Of a DNA stretch of 64,000 nt, positions 31,089-39,585 are shown piece by piece. The notes beneath the pieces are model-generated. The model did no database searches, was not told the DNA's origin, and worked only from the letters and a program-made list of their open reading frames with translations. Positions within the stretch are counted from its first letter, which is position 1; every line of letters starts with the position of its first letter. The DNA comes from Alkalibacterium pelagium (lineage in GTDB: Bacteria; Bacillota; Bacilli; Lactobacillales; Carnobacteriaceae_A). The stretch is from assembly GCF_900109325.1 (NCBI RefSeq), contig NZ_FNZU01000014.1, positions 1 through 64,000 on the forward strand, given 5' to 3'. The translations under genes and the position numbers were made by a program.

Positions 31089-32153
31089 ATGAAAAAAATG
31101 TTATTTGGCGCAATAGCCTGTTCTGGACTTTTACTGGCAGGATGCGCAAGCAGTCCAGAAGTAGCTTCTACAGAAGCTGGACGAGTTCGTGAAGATGAAT
31201 TATATGAAAGAATGAAAAATGAAGTCACTCAAAGTGGTATGACTTATGGAGAGCAGATGCTGCAGCAGATCCTGCTTGAAGATATTCTTGATCACGCATA
31301 TGGTGATGAAGTATCTGATGAAGATGTCGATGCTGAACTCGAAAGAGAAGCTGAACCTTATGGCGGCGTTGAAGAATTCGAAGAAATGATTGCCATGCAG
31401 GGCATGTCTCTGGACGATGTGAGAAACAGTGTGCGTACATCACTTCAAGTGAGAGCGGCTATTCAGGATCATGTCGAAATAACAGAGGAAGAAATCGAAG
31501 AAGCATACGAGAATTATGCTATCGATTCAACTGTTGCTCATATTCTTGTAGAGGACTTAGGTCTTGCTGAAGAAATCATTGATGAGCTGAATGATGGAGC
31601 TGACTTCGGTGAGCTGGTTGCTGAACATACGATGGACACTGGAACAATCGAAAGTGACGGCGAACTTGTGCTTGAACCTGGTCGTTTCGTCCCAGAATTT
31701 GAAGAAGCAGCAATGGAACTTGAAGAAGGTGAGTTCACTCAGGAGCCAGTAGAGTCTCAATTCGGCTATCACATCATTAAACTGGTAGAAGAAGGCGAAA
31801 AAGGAACACTGGAAGAAGAGCGTGAAACCATTGAAGCGATGATTCTGGACAGCTACATGCAGGACCAGGCAGTGGTTCAGGAAGCTATCGGCGAACTTGT
31901 ACGTGACGCAAATGTACAGATTTCTGACGAAGACCTGACTGGAGCTATGCAGCAGTTCATGCAGCCAGCTTCCGAACAGCAGGAAATGGATCAGGATATG
32001 CTGGACGAACTTCTTGAAGAAGAAGGATTAGAAGAAGACGAAAATGGCGTTGAAGAAGATCCTGAAACTGATGAAGACACAGATACTGATGTTGATGCTG
32101 ACTCTGATGCAGATGCAGAGGATGCTGAAGAAGCAGAAGAAGACAACGAATAA
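31089..32153 (+). CDS. prsA: Foldase PrsA, lipoprotein with acidic tail
   Basis: 354 residues. PrsA is a surface lipoprotein that folds secreted proteins. The signal peptide has the lipobox LAGC with Cys19 as the lipid-anchored residue. The parvulin domain (about 147-235) reads TVAHILVEDLG to QFGYHIIKL. The N- and C-terminal chaperone arms are helical. The last 55 residues are almost only Asp, Glu and spacer residues, much more acidic than in typical PrsA. The ribosome site is poor (only TTAGGATG about 16 bases upstream). Confidence 0.94.
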   Translation: MKKMLFGAIACSGLLLAGCASSPEVASTEAGRVREDELYERMKNEVTQSGMTYGEQMLQQILLEDILDHAYGDEVSDEDVDAELEREAEPYGGVEEFEEMIAMQGMSLDDVRNSVRTSLQVRAAIQDHVEITEEEIEEAYENYAIDSTVAHILVEDLGLAEEIIDELNDGADFGELVAEHTMDTGTIESDGELVLEPGRFVPEFEEAAMELEEGEFTQEPVESQFGYHIIKLVEEGEKGTLEEERETIEAMILDSYMQDQAVVQEAIGELVRDANVQISDEDLTGAMQQFMQPASEQQEMDQDMLDELLEEEGLEEDENGVEEDPETDEDTDTDVDADSDADAEDAEEAEEDNE

Positions 32154-32166
32154 TACAAACACTTCG

Positions 32167-32204
32167 GCACACGGGCGGATAACAATCTCCCGTGTGCTTT
32201 TTTA
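32167..32204 (+). terminator. Terminator of prsA
   Basis: GCACACGGG (32167-32175) pairs with CCCGTGTGC (32189-32197), followed by TTTTTTA. Confidence 0.92.
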
Positions 32205-32237
32205 TTGGATATTTGTAAAAAAAAGCAGGTGAATAGA

Positions 32238-32360
32238 CCATATATCGGTATATGGACGGTTTGGCTATGGTTTTTCAAGTTAAATGGCCCATATTCAGCT
32301 TTATGGACCATTAGAGCTATTAAACGACATGCGAATGTACCATAAAGTCAGATATGAACC
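32238..32360. repeat. Three spaced CCATA/TATGG hairpin repeats
   Basis: Three similar dyads lie in the non-coding stretch between two terminators. The first is CCATATA-TCGG-TATATGG (32238-32255). The second is GGCCCATA, eight bases, TATGGACC (32287-32309, one mismatch). The third is ACCATA, eight bases, TATGAACC (32339-32360, imperfect). After the right arm, the second and third share ACCATT. They share layout and sequence but lie about 50 bases apart. They do not look like terminators (no T-run) and no ORF with a ribosome site covers them. Confidence 0.5.
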
Positions 32361-32398
32361 ATTCGTCGTAGTAAACACATTAATCTGACTCATAATCG

Positions 32399-32438
32399 AA
32401 AAAAACGTTGCCGACATCAAACCGGCAACGCTTTTTTA
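32399..32438. terminator. Terminator of the hit-ytxH unit
   Basis: CGTTGCCG (32406-32413) pairs with CGGCAACG (32423-32430) and is flanked by A-runs and T-runs, so it works in both directions. The stop of the minus-strand gene lies at its right edge. Confidence 0.9.
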
Positions 32439-32792
32439 TTCGGTTGGTGAAGATATAGTTTCTGTTGTTTTTTCGACTTCAGTCTGAATTTTTTCAGCTT
32501 TCTCCTGAATGCGTCTCATACGTGGTTCAGCTTCTTTCTGGAACTCGGCTGCTACTGTCTGCATTTCACTCATAAATTCAGTCTGGACAAAATTTACTTC
32601 GGAAGTTAATCTTCCTATAGCTGATTTCAGATCGTTGACTTTATCCGTTACATCCTGAACATGGTCGGTTGTATCATCGATATAGTCTTTCAGCATCTCC
32701 TGATTCTGCTTTCCTGGTCTGGGTGTTCTGACCAGTCCGTAAATCCCTCCAAGAACGACTCCTGATAGGCTTCCTAGTAGAAAGTGCTTCAT
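32436..32792 (-). CDS. YtxH domain small membrane protein
   Basis: 118 residues from the ATG at 32792, which has AAGGAGGGG upstream; an in-frame start at 32867 would add 25 residues of hit-overlapping sequence. The N-terminal glycine-rich membrane segment (FLLGSLSGVVLGGIYGL) is followed by RTPRPGKQ and a long amphipathic helix, the YtxH layout. Function is unknown; some relatives are stress-induced. It is transcribed with hit, which ends four bases upstream. Confidence 0.82.
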   Translation of the reverse strand: MKHFLLGSLSGVVLGGIYGLVRTPRPGKQNQEMLKDYIDDTTDHVQDVTDKVNDLKSAIGRLTSEVNFVQTEFMSEMQTVAAEFQKEAEPRMRRIQEKAEKIQTEVEKTTETISSPTE

Positions 32793-32796
32793 AATC

Positions 32797-33234
32797 TTAC
32801 CCCTCCTTTGATAATGTGCTGATAATATTATTCTGAACCTCATCCAGCTCGTCATCAGAATAATCATCCGAATGTGTGTCCCATTTCAGTCCAAAGCCAT
32901 CTTTATCAGAGTTATATCTAGGCAGCAGATGAACATGGCCATGAAAGACGCTTTGAGAGGCGATTTCCTCATTGTTCATCAGAAGATTTAACCCTTCACA
33001 TTCCGGATCGAATGATCTGACTGCACGCGCTATCTTTGGTATTTTTGTAAAGACGTCTGCAGCCAGTTCGTCTGTATAGTCGAGAATGTTTCTGACATGC
33101 TTTTTGGAAATGACTAGAGTATGACCTTTAGTCACTTGAGATACATCCAGAATAGCAATGACTGAATCATCCTCATAGACTTTTCTGGCTGGAATCTCCC
33201 CATCAATAATTTTGCAGAATATGCACTCGCTCAT
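32797..33234 (-). CDS. hit: HIT family protein
   Basis: 145 residues. Histidine-triad proteins hydrolyse nucleotide conjugates such as adenosine phosphoramidates and dinucleoside polyphosphates. The zinc-like N-terminal CIFCKIIDGEIPA and the triad HGHVHLLPR are intact. It is divergent from ecsA, the conserved Gram-positive arrangement (prsA-hit-ecsAB). Confidence 0.96.
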   Translation of the reverse strand: MSECIFCKIIDGEIPARKVYEDDSVIAILDVSQVTKGHTLVISKKHVRNILDYTDELAADVFTKIPKIARAVRSFDPECEGLNLLMNNEEIASQSVFHGHVHLLPRYNSDKDGFGLKWDTHSDDYSDDELDEVQNNIISTLSKEG

Positions 33235-33377
33235 GACTTTCCCTCTTTCCGTAATACAGTATAGATACAGTTTATCATATTATGCCGGGAAATAATAAAA
33301 AGACACCACAGGAATCTTTAAACCTTCACTTTGTGTGGTAAAATATAAGCACTAGTTTACAGGGAAGGATAGGTTGC

Positions 33378-34112
33378 ATGAGCTTGAAAGTAGAATCCCT
33401 GACAGGGGGATACAGTAGAATACCTGTTTTGAAATCCGTATCATTCGACATTGCAGATGGTGAACTGATCGGACTGATCGGATTAAATGGTGCCGGAAAA
33501 AGTACGACAATCAAACACATCATCGGGCTGATGAAGGCTTTTGAAGGAACTGTCCAGATAGATGGCCGAACGATCAACGAAGATCCGGAAACGTATCGCA
33601 GAAAAATTGGGTTCATCCCTGAATCGCCGCTCCTTTATGACGAACTGACTTTAAAGGAGCACATTGAGATGACGATTATGGCTTATGGACTTGAACGCGA
33701 TCGGGCGTGGAAGACAGCGAATCATCTGCTTGACCTGTTCAGGCTGACTGAACGGCTTGATTGGTTTCCGAATGATTTCTCAAAAGGCATGAAGCAGAAA
33801 GTGATGATTGTCTGTGCTTTTATTATCGAGCCGTCTCTGTTTATTATTGATGAGCCGTTTCTAGGACTTGATCCACTGGCTATCAGAGACCTTGTCCAGC
33901 TGATGGAAGAACATAAGCGTAACGGAGCCTCTATACTGATGTCCACCCATGTACTGGCAAACGCTGAAAGAATCTGCGATAAATTTGTTGTTATGCATAA
34001 TGGTGAAATATATGCGATGGGAACGATTGCCGACTTAAGAAAACACTTCGACATGCCGGAAGCGACTCTTGATGAGATGTATGGACGTCTAGCTGATAGG
34101 GAAGGGTTTTAA
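33378..34112 (+). CDS. ecsA: ABC transporter ATP-binding protein EcsA
   Basis: 244 residues. Walker A is GLNGAGKST (35-43), the signature region is FSKGMKQK, Walker B is SLFIIDEPFLGLDP, and the H-loop is STHV. EcsAB affects regulated membrane proteolysis (RasP), secretion and competence in Bacillus. The substrate is not settled. It overlaps nothing and is followed one base later by ecsB. Confidence 0.95.
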   Translation: MSLKVESLTGGYSRIPVLKSVSFDIADGELIGLIGLNGAGKSTTIKHIIGLMKAFEGTVQIDGRTINEDPETYRRKIGFIPESPLLYDELTLKEHIEMTIMAYGLERDRAWKTANHLLDLFRLTERLDWFPNDFSKGMKQKVMIVCAFIIEPSLFIIDEPFLGLDPLAIRDLVQLMEEHKRNGASILMSTHVLANAERICDKFVVMHNGEIYAMGTIADLRKHFDMPEATLDEMYGRLADREGF

Positions 34113-34113
34113 A

Positions 34114-35316
34114 ATGACGGTCAGAGACATGTTTAAAAAGAGAACGTATGAGTATTACAGACGGATTGGCAAATACCTTAAATATGTGTTCAATGATCAC
34201 TTTGTCATTGCTTTGATGATCCTGACGGGTGCATTAGGTTTTACTTATTCAGATTACGTCGAGACCGTTGCTCCCTCGGATCTTCTCCCACGTCTTTTGC
34301 TTATTGTCATCATATACTTTGTCTTGCCTATAGGTGGAATAAGAACTCTGATCGAACCAGCTGATGGCATATATCTTTTGCCTCTTGAAAAGCAGATGGC
34401 ACCGATCATGAGGCGGCACTTACTTATCAGCGGTCTGTTTTTAAGTGCGGGGATGGCTGTGATTGCGACACTTACGATGCCTTTAATGGAAGCTTTAAAC
34501 ATATCTGGTCAAGCTTATAGCTTAAGCTGGCTGGCTGTATTAATCTGTCTGAAGCTGATCGATCTGCTGGTCCAGTATCACTCATTTCAGTCAGACAGTT
34601 TAACGCTGATACGAACTATCTATACAGGTAGACACATTCTGATACTGGGAACTCTAGGGCTGAGTCTTTTCGTTTCCCTATGGGTTGGTCTATTATTGAG
34701 CTTGTCTGGACTGTTTGGGCTGATTTACCTGGTCTTCAGTTATTCACGTGAAAAGCTGTGGAACTGGGACAGAATGATCGACATTGAACAGAAACGAGTC
34801 CAAGGCATATACAGGTTGATCAATCTTTTCATTGAAACGCCTTATGGACAAAATAAAGTTAAACGTATGAAAGGATTCGACCCTTTAATTAGTATCATCA
34901 GCTCTAAAAAAGATCCGCATATGTATTATATCAGTAGAGTATTTATTAGACAGACAGCTTTCAGCGGGCTGTATGTCAGACTGCTGACCATCGGACTGAT
35001 TGTCATATACTTCACTCCTGTTTTATGGCTGAGAACGCTTGTGAGTGTTCTGTTTATTTATCTGATCGGGTTCCAGCTTCTCCCTTTAAAACAAGTTCTG
35101 GATGAATCTGTTCATTTTAAATTGTATCCTTATACAAATACTGATAAAATAAAAGCCATCCAAAAATTGTTGAATATGGCACTGATCGTAACGAGTATCA
35201 TTTTTTCTCTGGGAGCCCTCAACGGGGGGTGGGAGACCACAGGGATAGTCTTTTTGATCAGTACAGTGTTCGTTTTTGGCTTCAATTCAGTATATGTGCC
35301 TAGAAGGTTGGGCTAG
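34114..35316 (+). CDS. ecsB: ABC transporter permease EcsB
   Basis: 400 residues with about eight or nine hydrophobic helices. The cytoplasmic N-terminus has FKKRTYEYYRRIGKYLKYVFNDH, typical of EcsB. The ribosome site GAAGGG lies in the end of ecsA, so the two are translated together. It pairs with EcsA. Confidence 0.92.
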   Translation: MTVRDMFKKRTYEYYRRIGKYLKYVFNDHFVIALMILTGALGFTYSDYVETVAPSDLLPRLLLIVIIYFVLPIGGIRTLIEPADGIYLLPLEKQMAPIMRRHLLISGLFLSAGMAVIATLTMPLMEALNISGQAYSLSWLAVLICLKLIDLLVQYHSFQSDSLTLIRTIYTGRHILILGTLGLSLFVSLWVGLLLSLSGLFGLIYLVFSYSREKLWNWDRMIDIEQKRVQGIYRLINLFIETPYGQNKVKRMKGFDPLISIISSKKDPHMYYISRVFIRQTAFSGLYVRLLTIGLIVIYFTPVLWLRTLVSVLFIYLIGFQLLPLKQVLDESVHFKLYPYTNTDKIKAIQKLLNMALIVTSIIFSLGALNGGWETTGIVFLISTVFVFGFNSVYVPRRLG

Positions 35317-35336
35317 CAGGATAAGGGGAGAAAGAC

Positions 35337-36197
35337 ATGAAAGTGATTTGGAATAGTGAGATTGTAGATAGAAGTGAAGTTAGAATCGATCCGGAAGATC
35401 GGGGGTATCAGTTCGGAGACGGAATCTATGAAGTAATCAGAGCTTACAATGGCCGCTTTTTCTGCCTGGATGAGCATATTGACAGGTTCTATTCCAGTGC
35501 TGGAAAAATTGAAATGGCTGTGCCCTATAGTCGAAACGAGATAAAAGCACTCGTCAACCGGCTGCTTGAAGAAACAAAAATCGATACCGGAAATCTTTAC
35601 CTGCAGATGACGCGAGGGATTTCTTCACCTAGAAACCACATGTACCCTGATGCAGGGGTCCTTCCAATGCTGACTGGAACGATGACAGCAGGCGAAAGAG
35701 ATGCTGTCAAGCAGGGGAAAGGGATCGATACGATAGTAACAGAAGATATACGGTGGCTGAAATGTGATATCAAGATGATATCATTACTCGGAAACATCAT
35801 GGTCAAGCATGAAGCACATAAAAAGAATGCTGAAGAAGCCATTCTTCATCGAGACGGAACAGTTACAGAGTGTTCTGCCTCTAACATAGCAATCGTTAAA
35901 AACGGAAAAGTGATGACCCATCCTGATGGAAATCTCATTTTACCCGGAGTGACAAAGCTAGTATGGAAGAAATGTGCGGAAAAACTGAATATTCCAGTAG
36001 TCGACAGACCGTTTACGCTTGATGAAATGTACGAAGCAGATGAAGTATTCTGCTCAAGCACGACAATTGAAGTCATGCCGGTCAGACGTATCGATGAACG
36101 CATACTATTTACTGATAAACCTGGCGATGTGACAACTGCTCTACAGGCAGAATACCTTAAAGAAATTGAACAGCAATGTGGCGAGATTGTTAGATGA
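35337..36197 (+). CDS. dat: D-amino-acid transaminase
   Basis: 286 residues. This fold-type IV PLP enzyme interconverts D-alanine and D-glutamate with oxo acids, supplying D-Glu for peptidoglycan. The PLP lysine is in CDIKMISLLGN, preceded by the RWLK segment. TECSASNIAIVKNG and SSTTIEVMPV are the cofactor-phosphate and substrate loops. AAGGGGAG precedes the ATG. It lies between ecsB and ytmP, which are often direct neighbours in relatives. Confidence 0.93.
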   Translation: MKVIWNSEIVDRSEVRIDPEDRGYQFGDGIYEVIRAYNGRFFCLDEHIDRFYSSAGKIEMAVPYSRNEIKALVNRLLEETKIDTGNLYLQMTRGISSPRNHMYPDAGVLPMLTGTMTAGERDAVKQGKGIDTIVTEDIRWLKCDIKMISLLGNIMVKHEAHKKNAEEAILHRDGTVTECSASNIAIVKNGKVMTHPDGNLILPGVTKLVWKKCAEKLNIPVVDRPFTLDEMYEADEVFCSSTTIEVMPVRRIDERILFTDKPGDVTTALQAEYLKEIEQQCGEIVR

Positions 36198-36229
36198 GTC
36201 TGAAAGATAAAAAAAGAACATGCATGCGC

Positions 36230-36258
36230 TTGACGGAACCGATAATTCTTTCTACAAT
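36230..36258 (+). promoter_or_regulatory. Promoter of ytmP
   Basis: -35 TTGACG (36230-36235), a 17-base spacer and -10 TACAAT (36253-36258). Transcription would start near 36265, which decides the start codon of the next gene. Confidence 0.75.
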
Positions 36259-36322
36259 AGAAGATGCGTAAATGTCTTTATTATTGAGTGACATGAGAAG
36301 AACATGTAAAGGATTGAATATT

Positions 36323-37102
36323 ATGGAGTTAGAGAGAGAAACGGGGTGGCAGCTGCATCCCATCGGTGGAGAAACAGGTCAAGCTTATATGGGAACGAAA
36401 AACGAAGAACGTTTATTTCTCAAGCGGAATTCATCGCCTTTTCTGGCAGCATTGTCCCTCGAAGGGATCTCTCCCAGACTCGTATGGACCAAGCGGATAG
36501 GAAACGGGGACGTGCTGACAGCTCAGGAATGGTGCAATGGCCGGACTCTGTTCAAAGAAGAAATGACTTCTTCAAGTGTGATTCAGATGATCAGAAAAGT
36601 TCATCAGTCTCAAAGTCTGAAGAGAATGCTGCATCGTCTGGGAGGGAAAGTACTCTCTCCATCTGACTTTTACTACAATGCGGTGTATGGACTGGCGCCC
36701 GATCTTATTGCCCATCCATCAATCAGACAGGCTGTATCGTACTTGGAAAAGCATATGCCAGCTGATGATCAGATTGAAAATAAAATGGTCTGCCATGGTG
36801 ACATCTCGCATAAGAATTTCCTTATGTCTTCTGAAGAAGAACTCTATCTGGTTGACTGGGATTCAGCACTGCTTGCTGATCCTGTAGCCGACTTGAGTCA
36901 GCTGCTGGAACGTTATATCGATCACCAGAACTGGGACGAGTGGATTACCGCTATGATTCCGTTTACTCCAGGCGCTACTACTAGTAAATTTTACTGGTAC
37001 GGCACAGCTAACCTGTTGTTTGACATTAAAGCAAGCCATCAGAAACAAGATTATCTAAGGATGAACCAGTATTTGATCAAATTGAATCAGCTATTATCAT
37101 AA
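36323..37102 (+). CDS. ytmP: Aminoglycoside/choline-kinase-like phosphotransferase (YtmP)
   Basis: 259 residues from the ATG at 36323. An in-frame ATG at 36272 would be only about seven bases from the predicted transcript start, without room for a ribosome site. The protein begins with the family pattern GWQLHPIGGETGQAYMG and FLKRNSSPFLAALS. The kinase catalytic loop is VCHGDISHKNFLM and the metal-binding motif is LVDWDSALLADP. The substrate is unknown. It precedes trmB, as in Bacillus and streptococci. Confidence 0.88.
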   Translation: MELERETGWQLHPIGGETGQAYMGTKNEERLFLKRNSSPFLAALSLEGISPRLVWTKRIGNGDVLTAQEWCNGRTLFKEEMTSSSVIQMIRKVHQSQSLKRMLHRLGGKVLSPSDFYYNAVYGLAPDLIAHPSIRQAVSYLEKHMPADDQIENKMVCHGDISHKNFLMSSEEELYLVDWDSALLADPVADLSQLLERYIDHQNWDEWITAMIPFTPGATTSKFYWYGTANLLFDIKASHQKQDYLRMNQYLIKLNQLLS

Positions 37103-37116
37103 AATTAATGAATGCA

Positions 37117-37147
37117 GGGACAGGTTTAACGATCTGCTCCCTTTTTT
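37117..37147 (+). terminator. Terminator between ytmP and trmB
   Basis: GGGACAG (37117-37123) pairs with CTGCTCCC (37134-37141) with one bulge, followed by six T. It is modest and may allow read-through to trmB. Confidence 0.6.
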
Positions 37148-37171
37148 ACTGAACTAACGAGGAGTGTTTAA

Positions 37172-37810
37172 ATGAGATTACGTCACAAACCATACGCCCA
37201 GGATAAGCTACTGGAGTATAAGCAATATGTGGTTGAAAAACCGGAAGAATCAAAAGGGAAGTGGACAGAGCGGTTTGGGAAACCTCAGCCTTTGCATATT
37301 GAAATCGGATGTGGAAAAGGGCGTTTCATTATTGAAATGGCTAAACGCTATCCAGATATCAACTTTATCGGAATTGAACTGCAGACAAGTGTCATCGTTT
37401 CTGCACTGGAAAAACAGATTGATGAACAGCTGCCTAATCTGCAGCTGATGCAAGTAAACGCAAAAGATCTAAGAGACTATTTTGAACCCGGAGAAGTCGA
37501 CCGCATCTATCTGACATTCTCTGATCCATGGCCAAAAAACAGACACGAGAAGCGCCGACTCACTTATAAGTCATTCCTGTCAGTCTACGAGACAATTCTA
37601 AATGATGAAGGAGAACTTCATTTCAAGACGGACAATCAGAAGCTATTCGAATATTCATTGACCAGCTTCTCCAAGTATGATGCGGTGCTGGAAAAAGTGT
37701 ATCTGGATCTGCACAATAGCGAAGTAGAAGACAACGTAATGACAGAATATGAAGAAAAATTTTCTAAAAAAGGCAACAGAATTTATAAAGCAGTTGTCAT
37801 GTTCAAATAA
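37172..37810 (+). CDS. trmB: tRNA (guanine-N7-)-methyltransferase
   Basis: 212 residues. TrmB makes m7G46 in tRNA using SAM. The SAM site is IEIGCGKGRFI (near 47), the tRNA/active-site segment is SDPWPKNRHEKRRL (near 117), and FKTDNQKLFEYSL is conserved. The start has ACGAGGAG upstream. Confidence 0.97.
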   Translation: MRLRHKPYAQDKLLEYKQYVVEKPEESKGKWTERFGKPQPLHIEIGCGKGRFIIEMAKRYPDINFIGIELQTSVIVSALEKQIDEQLPNLQLMQVNAKDLRDYFEPGEVDRIYLTFSDPWPKNRHEKRRLTYKSFLSVYETILNDEGELHFKTDNQKLFEYSLTSFSKYDAVLEKVYLDLHNSEVEDNVMTEYEEKFSKKGNRIYKAVVMFK

Positions 37811-37814
37811 AAAC

Positions 37815-37870
37815 AACCTCAGTTACTTGACTCACTAAGCTAAGCAGTGGAGGTTCAAGTGACTGAGGTT
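37815..37870. terminator. Long bidirectional terminator between trmB and the PepSY-like gene
   Basis: AACCTCAGT-t-ACTTGA (37815-37830) pairs with TCAAGT-g-ACTGAGGTT (37855-37870). An inner CTCACT/AGTGGAG pair extends it. A-rich left and T-rich right flanks let it serve both converging genes. Confidence 0.8.
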
Positions 37871-37929
37871 ATTTATTTGTCTTATATTATGAGTATGAGC
37901 AGCAATGGCTGAACCAGACTCATTTTCAT

Positions 37930-38289
37930 TTACACTCTGTATAGGTCGATCAGACTGCCGGTGTAAGCATCAACGATGAATTCGTATTGGACCAGCTTGC
38001 TTTCTTCATAGCGTGAGATCCCACCGTAGTAAACATCAGTTTCATAAGCAAATTTTTTCCACGGCACTTTGGATAATTCAATCCATGACCCGTCGATCGG
38101 TCCTTCTTTAAGAAATTCTTTTTTTATGGATTTTAAAAGATCGTCAGCCTTTAGTGACTTCTTCTTTTTGAAGAATGCAAAGGTCAGCATGCCCAGAATA
38201 AAGGAAACCACAACCGAACCACCCAGGTACATCCAGTCTTCCGTAGAGTATGTCTTTGTTTCTTTCTTTTCTTCCTTTTTCATATACAT
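37930..38289 (-). CDS. Small membrane protein with PepSY-like C-terminus
   Basis: 119 residues from the ATG at 38289, which has GGAGGAG five bases upstream; a longer in-frame start at 38340 has none. A lysine-rich head precedes one membrane helix (21-40), then KKKK and an extracytoplasmic or cytoplasmic alpha/beta domain. That domain ends in YEFIVDAYTGSLIDLY, similar to PepSY (a putative peptidase-inhibitory fold). Function is unknown. Small PepSY-like genes next to trmB and pepA are common in lactic acid bacteria. Confidence 0.72.
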   Translation of the reverse strand: MYMKKEEKKETKTYSTEDWMYLGGSVVVSFILGMLTFAFFKKKKSLKADDLLKSIKKEFLKEGPIDGSWIELSKVPWKKFAYETDVYYGGISRYEESKLVQYEFIVDAYTGSLIDLYRV

Positions 38290-38404
38290 CAGAACTCCTC
38301 CATTTCGAATTAATAACGCTTTCGTCTCTAATTTTAACATACCTTAGATTAATAGTGTAACACAAACAAACTAGGTTTAACTTAAATTTGAACCGGGTTT
38401 TGTG

Positions 38405-38485
38405 TATAATAATGAGAGTACAGCGGGAGATAGTGACCCGAAATCTTATACTGGGGGATAGAGTCAGCCTGACTGACGATTATAT
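38405..38485 (+). promoter_or_regulatory. pepA promoter and structured leader
   Basis: TATAAT (38405-38410) is a likely -10. The leader holds two small hairpins, CGGG/CCCG (near 38424-38440) and GTCAG-C-CTGAC (near 38464-38474). GGGGGA (38453-38458) is the only ribosome-site-like sequence and lies 27 bases before the ATG. Confidence 0.4.
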
Positions 38486-39556
38486 ATGAATGAAGAAACA
38501 TTTCAGATGATTAAACGAACAACTGAACTTCAGGGAATCAGCGGATTTGAACACAATGTCCGTGACTTTATGCGAGATGAAATGAACGGACTGGTCGACC
38601 GGATAGAAACGGACGGACTGGGTGGACTGTTTGGGGTGAAAGAATCACAGACACCAGATGCACCAAAATTGATGCTGGCTGCACATATGGATGAAGTAGG
38701 TTTCATGGTTTCATCCATTACATCAAAAGGACTGATTAAAGTCCTGCCAATCGGTGGATGGAATCCTTATGTGGTCTCATCTCAGCGGTTCACGATTCAG
38801 ACTAAAAAAGGGGAGTACCCGCTGGTATCGTCTTCGATCCCGCCCCATCTTCTGAAGGACAAGAAGAACACGTCGATTTCCATTGACTCGATTTTGTTTG
38901 ATGGAGGTTTTGAATCCAAGGAAGAAGCAGAAGAATACGGCGTACGTCCTGGAGACCCTATCGTACCTGTCGTAGAGACTATACAGATGGCAAATAAAAA
39001 GACTTTTGCAGGTAAAGCCTGGGATAATCGCTACGGTGTGACACTTGTCCTGGAACTTCTGAAACAATTAAAAGAAGAGCAGTTGCCGAGTACACTGATT
39101 GCCGGAGCAAATGTTCAGGAAGAAGTTGGACTAAGAGGAACAAAAGGATCTGTTAGAAAATTCCAGCCGGATGCTTTCCTGGCTGTCGACTGTTCACCTG
39201 CAAATGACCTTAACGGAGATAAAGAAGCTTTCGGCCGTCTGGGCGACGGGTTTCTTCTGAGAATTCAGGATCCAGGTATGATTCTTTCCAGAGAAATGAA
39301 GGATTATCTCATTGATACAGCAGAGACGAATAAGATTCCTTATCAGTATTTCGTATCCAAAGGAGGGACGGATGCTGTAGCGGCACATACATTGAATGAA
39401 GGCATACCAAGCGCTGTGATAGGTGTTCCCGCCCGCTATATCCACACCCATCAATCTCTTTTCCGTATCGATGACTATGAAGCAGCCAGAGAAATGGTCT
39501 ACCAGATCGTCAAAACATTTGACCGATCAGTACTGGAGACTCTAAAAACATTTTAA
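38486..39556 (+). CDS. pepA: M42 family aminopeptidase (glutamyl aminopeptidase)
   Basis: 356 residues. This tetrahedral dinuclear-metal aminopeptidase removes N-terminal residues from peptides. Ligand motifs are AAHMDEVGF (near 65), AWDNRYG, QEEVGLRG, AVDCSPAND and ARYIHTHQS. A stop codon lies just upstream in frame, so this ATG is the first possible start despite lacking a close ribosome site. Confidence 0.93.
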   Translation: MNEETFQMIKRTTELQGISGFEHNVRDFMRDEMNGLVDRIETDGLGGLFGVKESQTPDAPKLMLAAHMDEVGFMVSSITSKGLIKVLPIGGWNPYVVSSQRFTIQTKKGEYPLVSSSIPPHLLKDKKNTSISIDSILFDGGFESKEEAEEYGVRPGDPIVPVVETIQMANKKTFAGKAWDNRYGVTLVLELLKQLKEEQLPSTLIAGANVQEEVGLRGTKGSVRKFQPDAFLAVDCSPANDLNGDKEAFGRLGDGFLLRIQDPGMILSREMKDYLIDTAETNKIPYQYFVSKGGTDAVAAHTLNEGIPSAVIGVPARYIHTHQSLFRIDDYEAAREMVYQIVKTFDRSVLETLKTF

Positions 39557-39585
39557 TCTAAAGAAAACTAAGGAGTTTATACACA

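Noticed and set aside
31957-32311. Minus-strand frames over the end of prsA and beyond
   Set aside because: They mirror the low-complexity acidic tail (runs of Ser or His/Leu) and lack ribosome sites.
32238-32360. CRISPR array
   Set aside because: Only three imperfect dyads with differing sequences and no equal-length repeats or cas genes.
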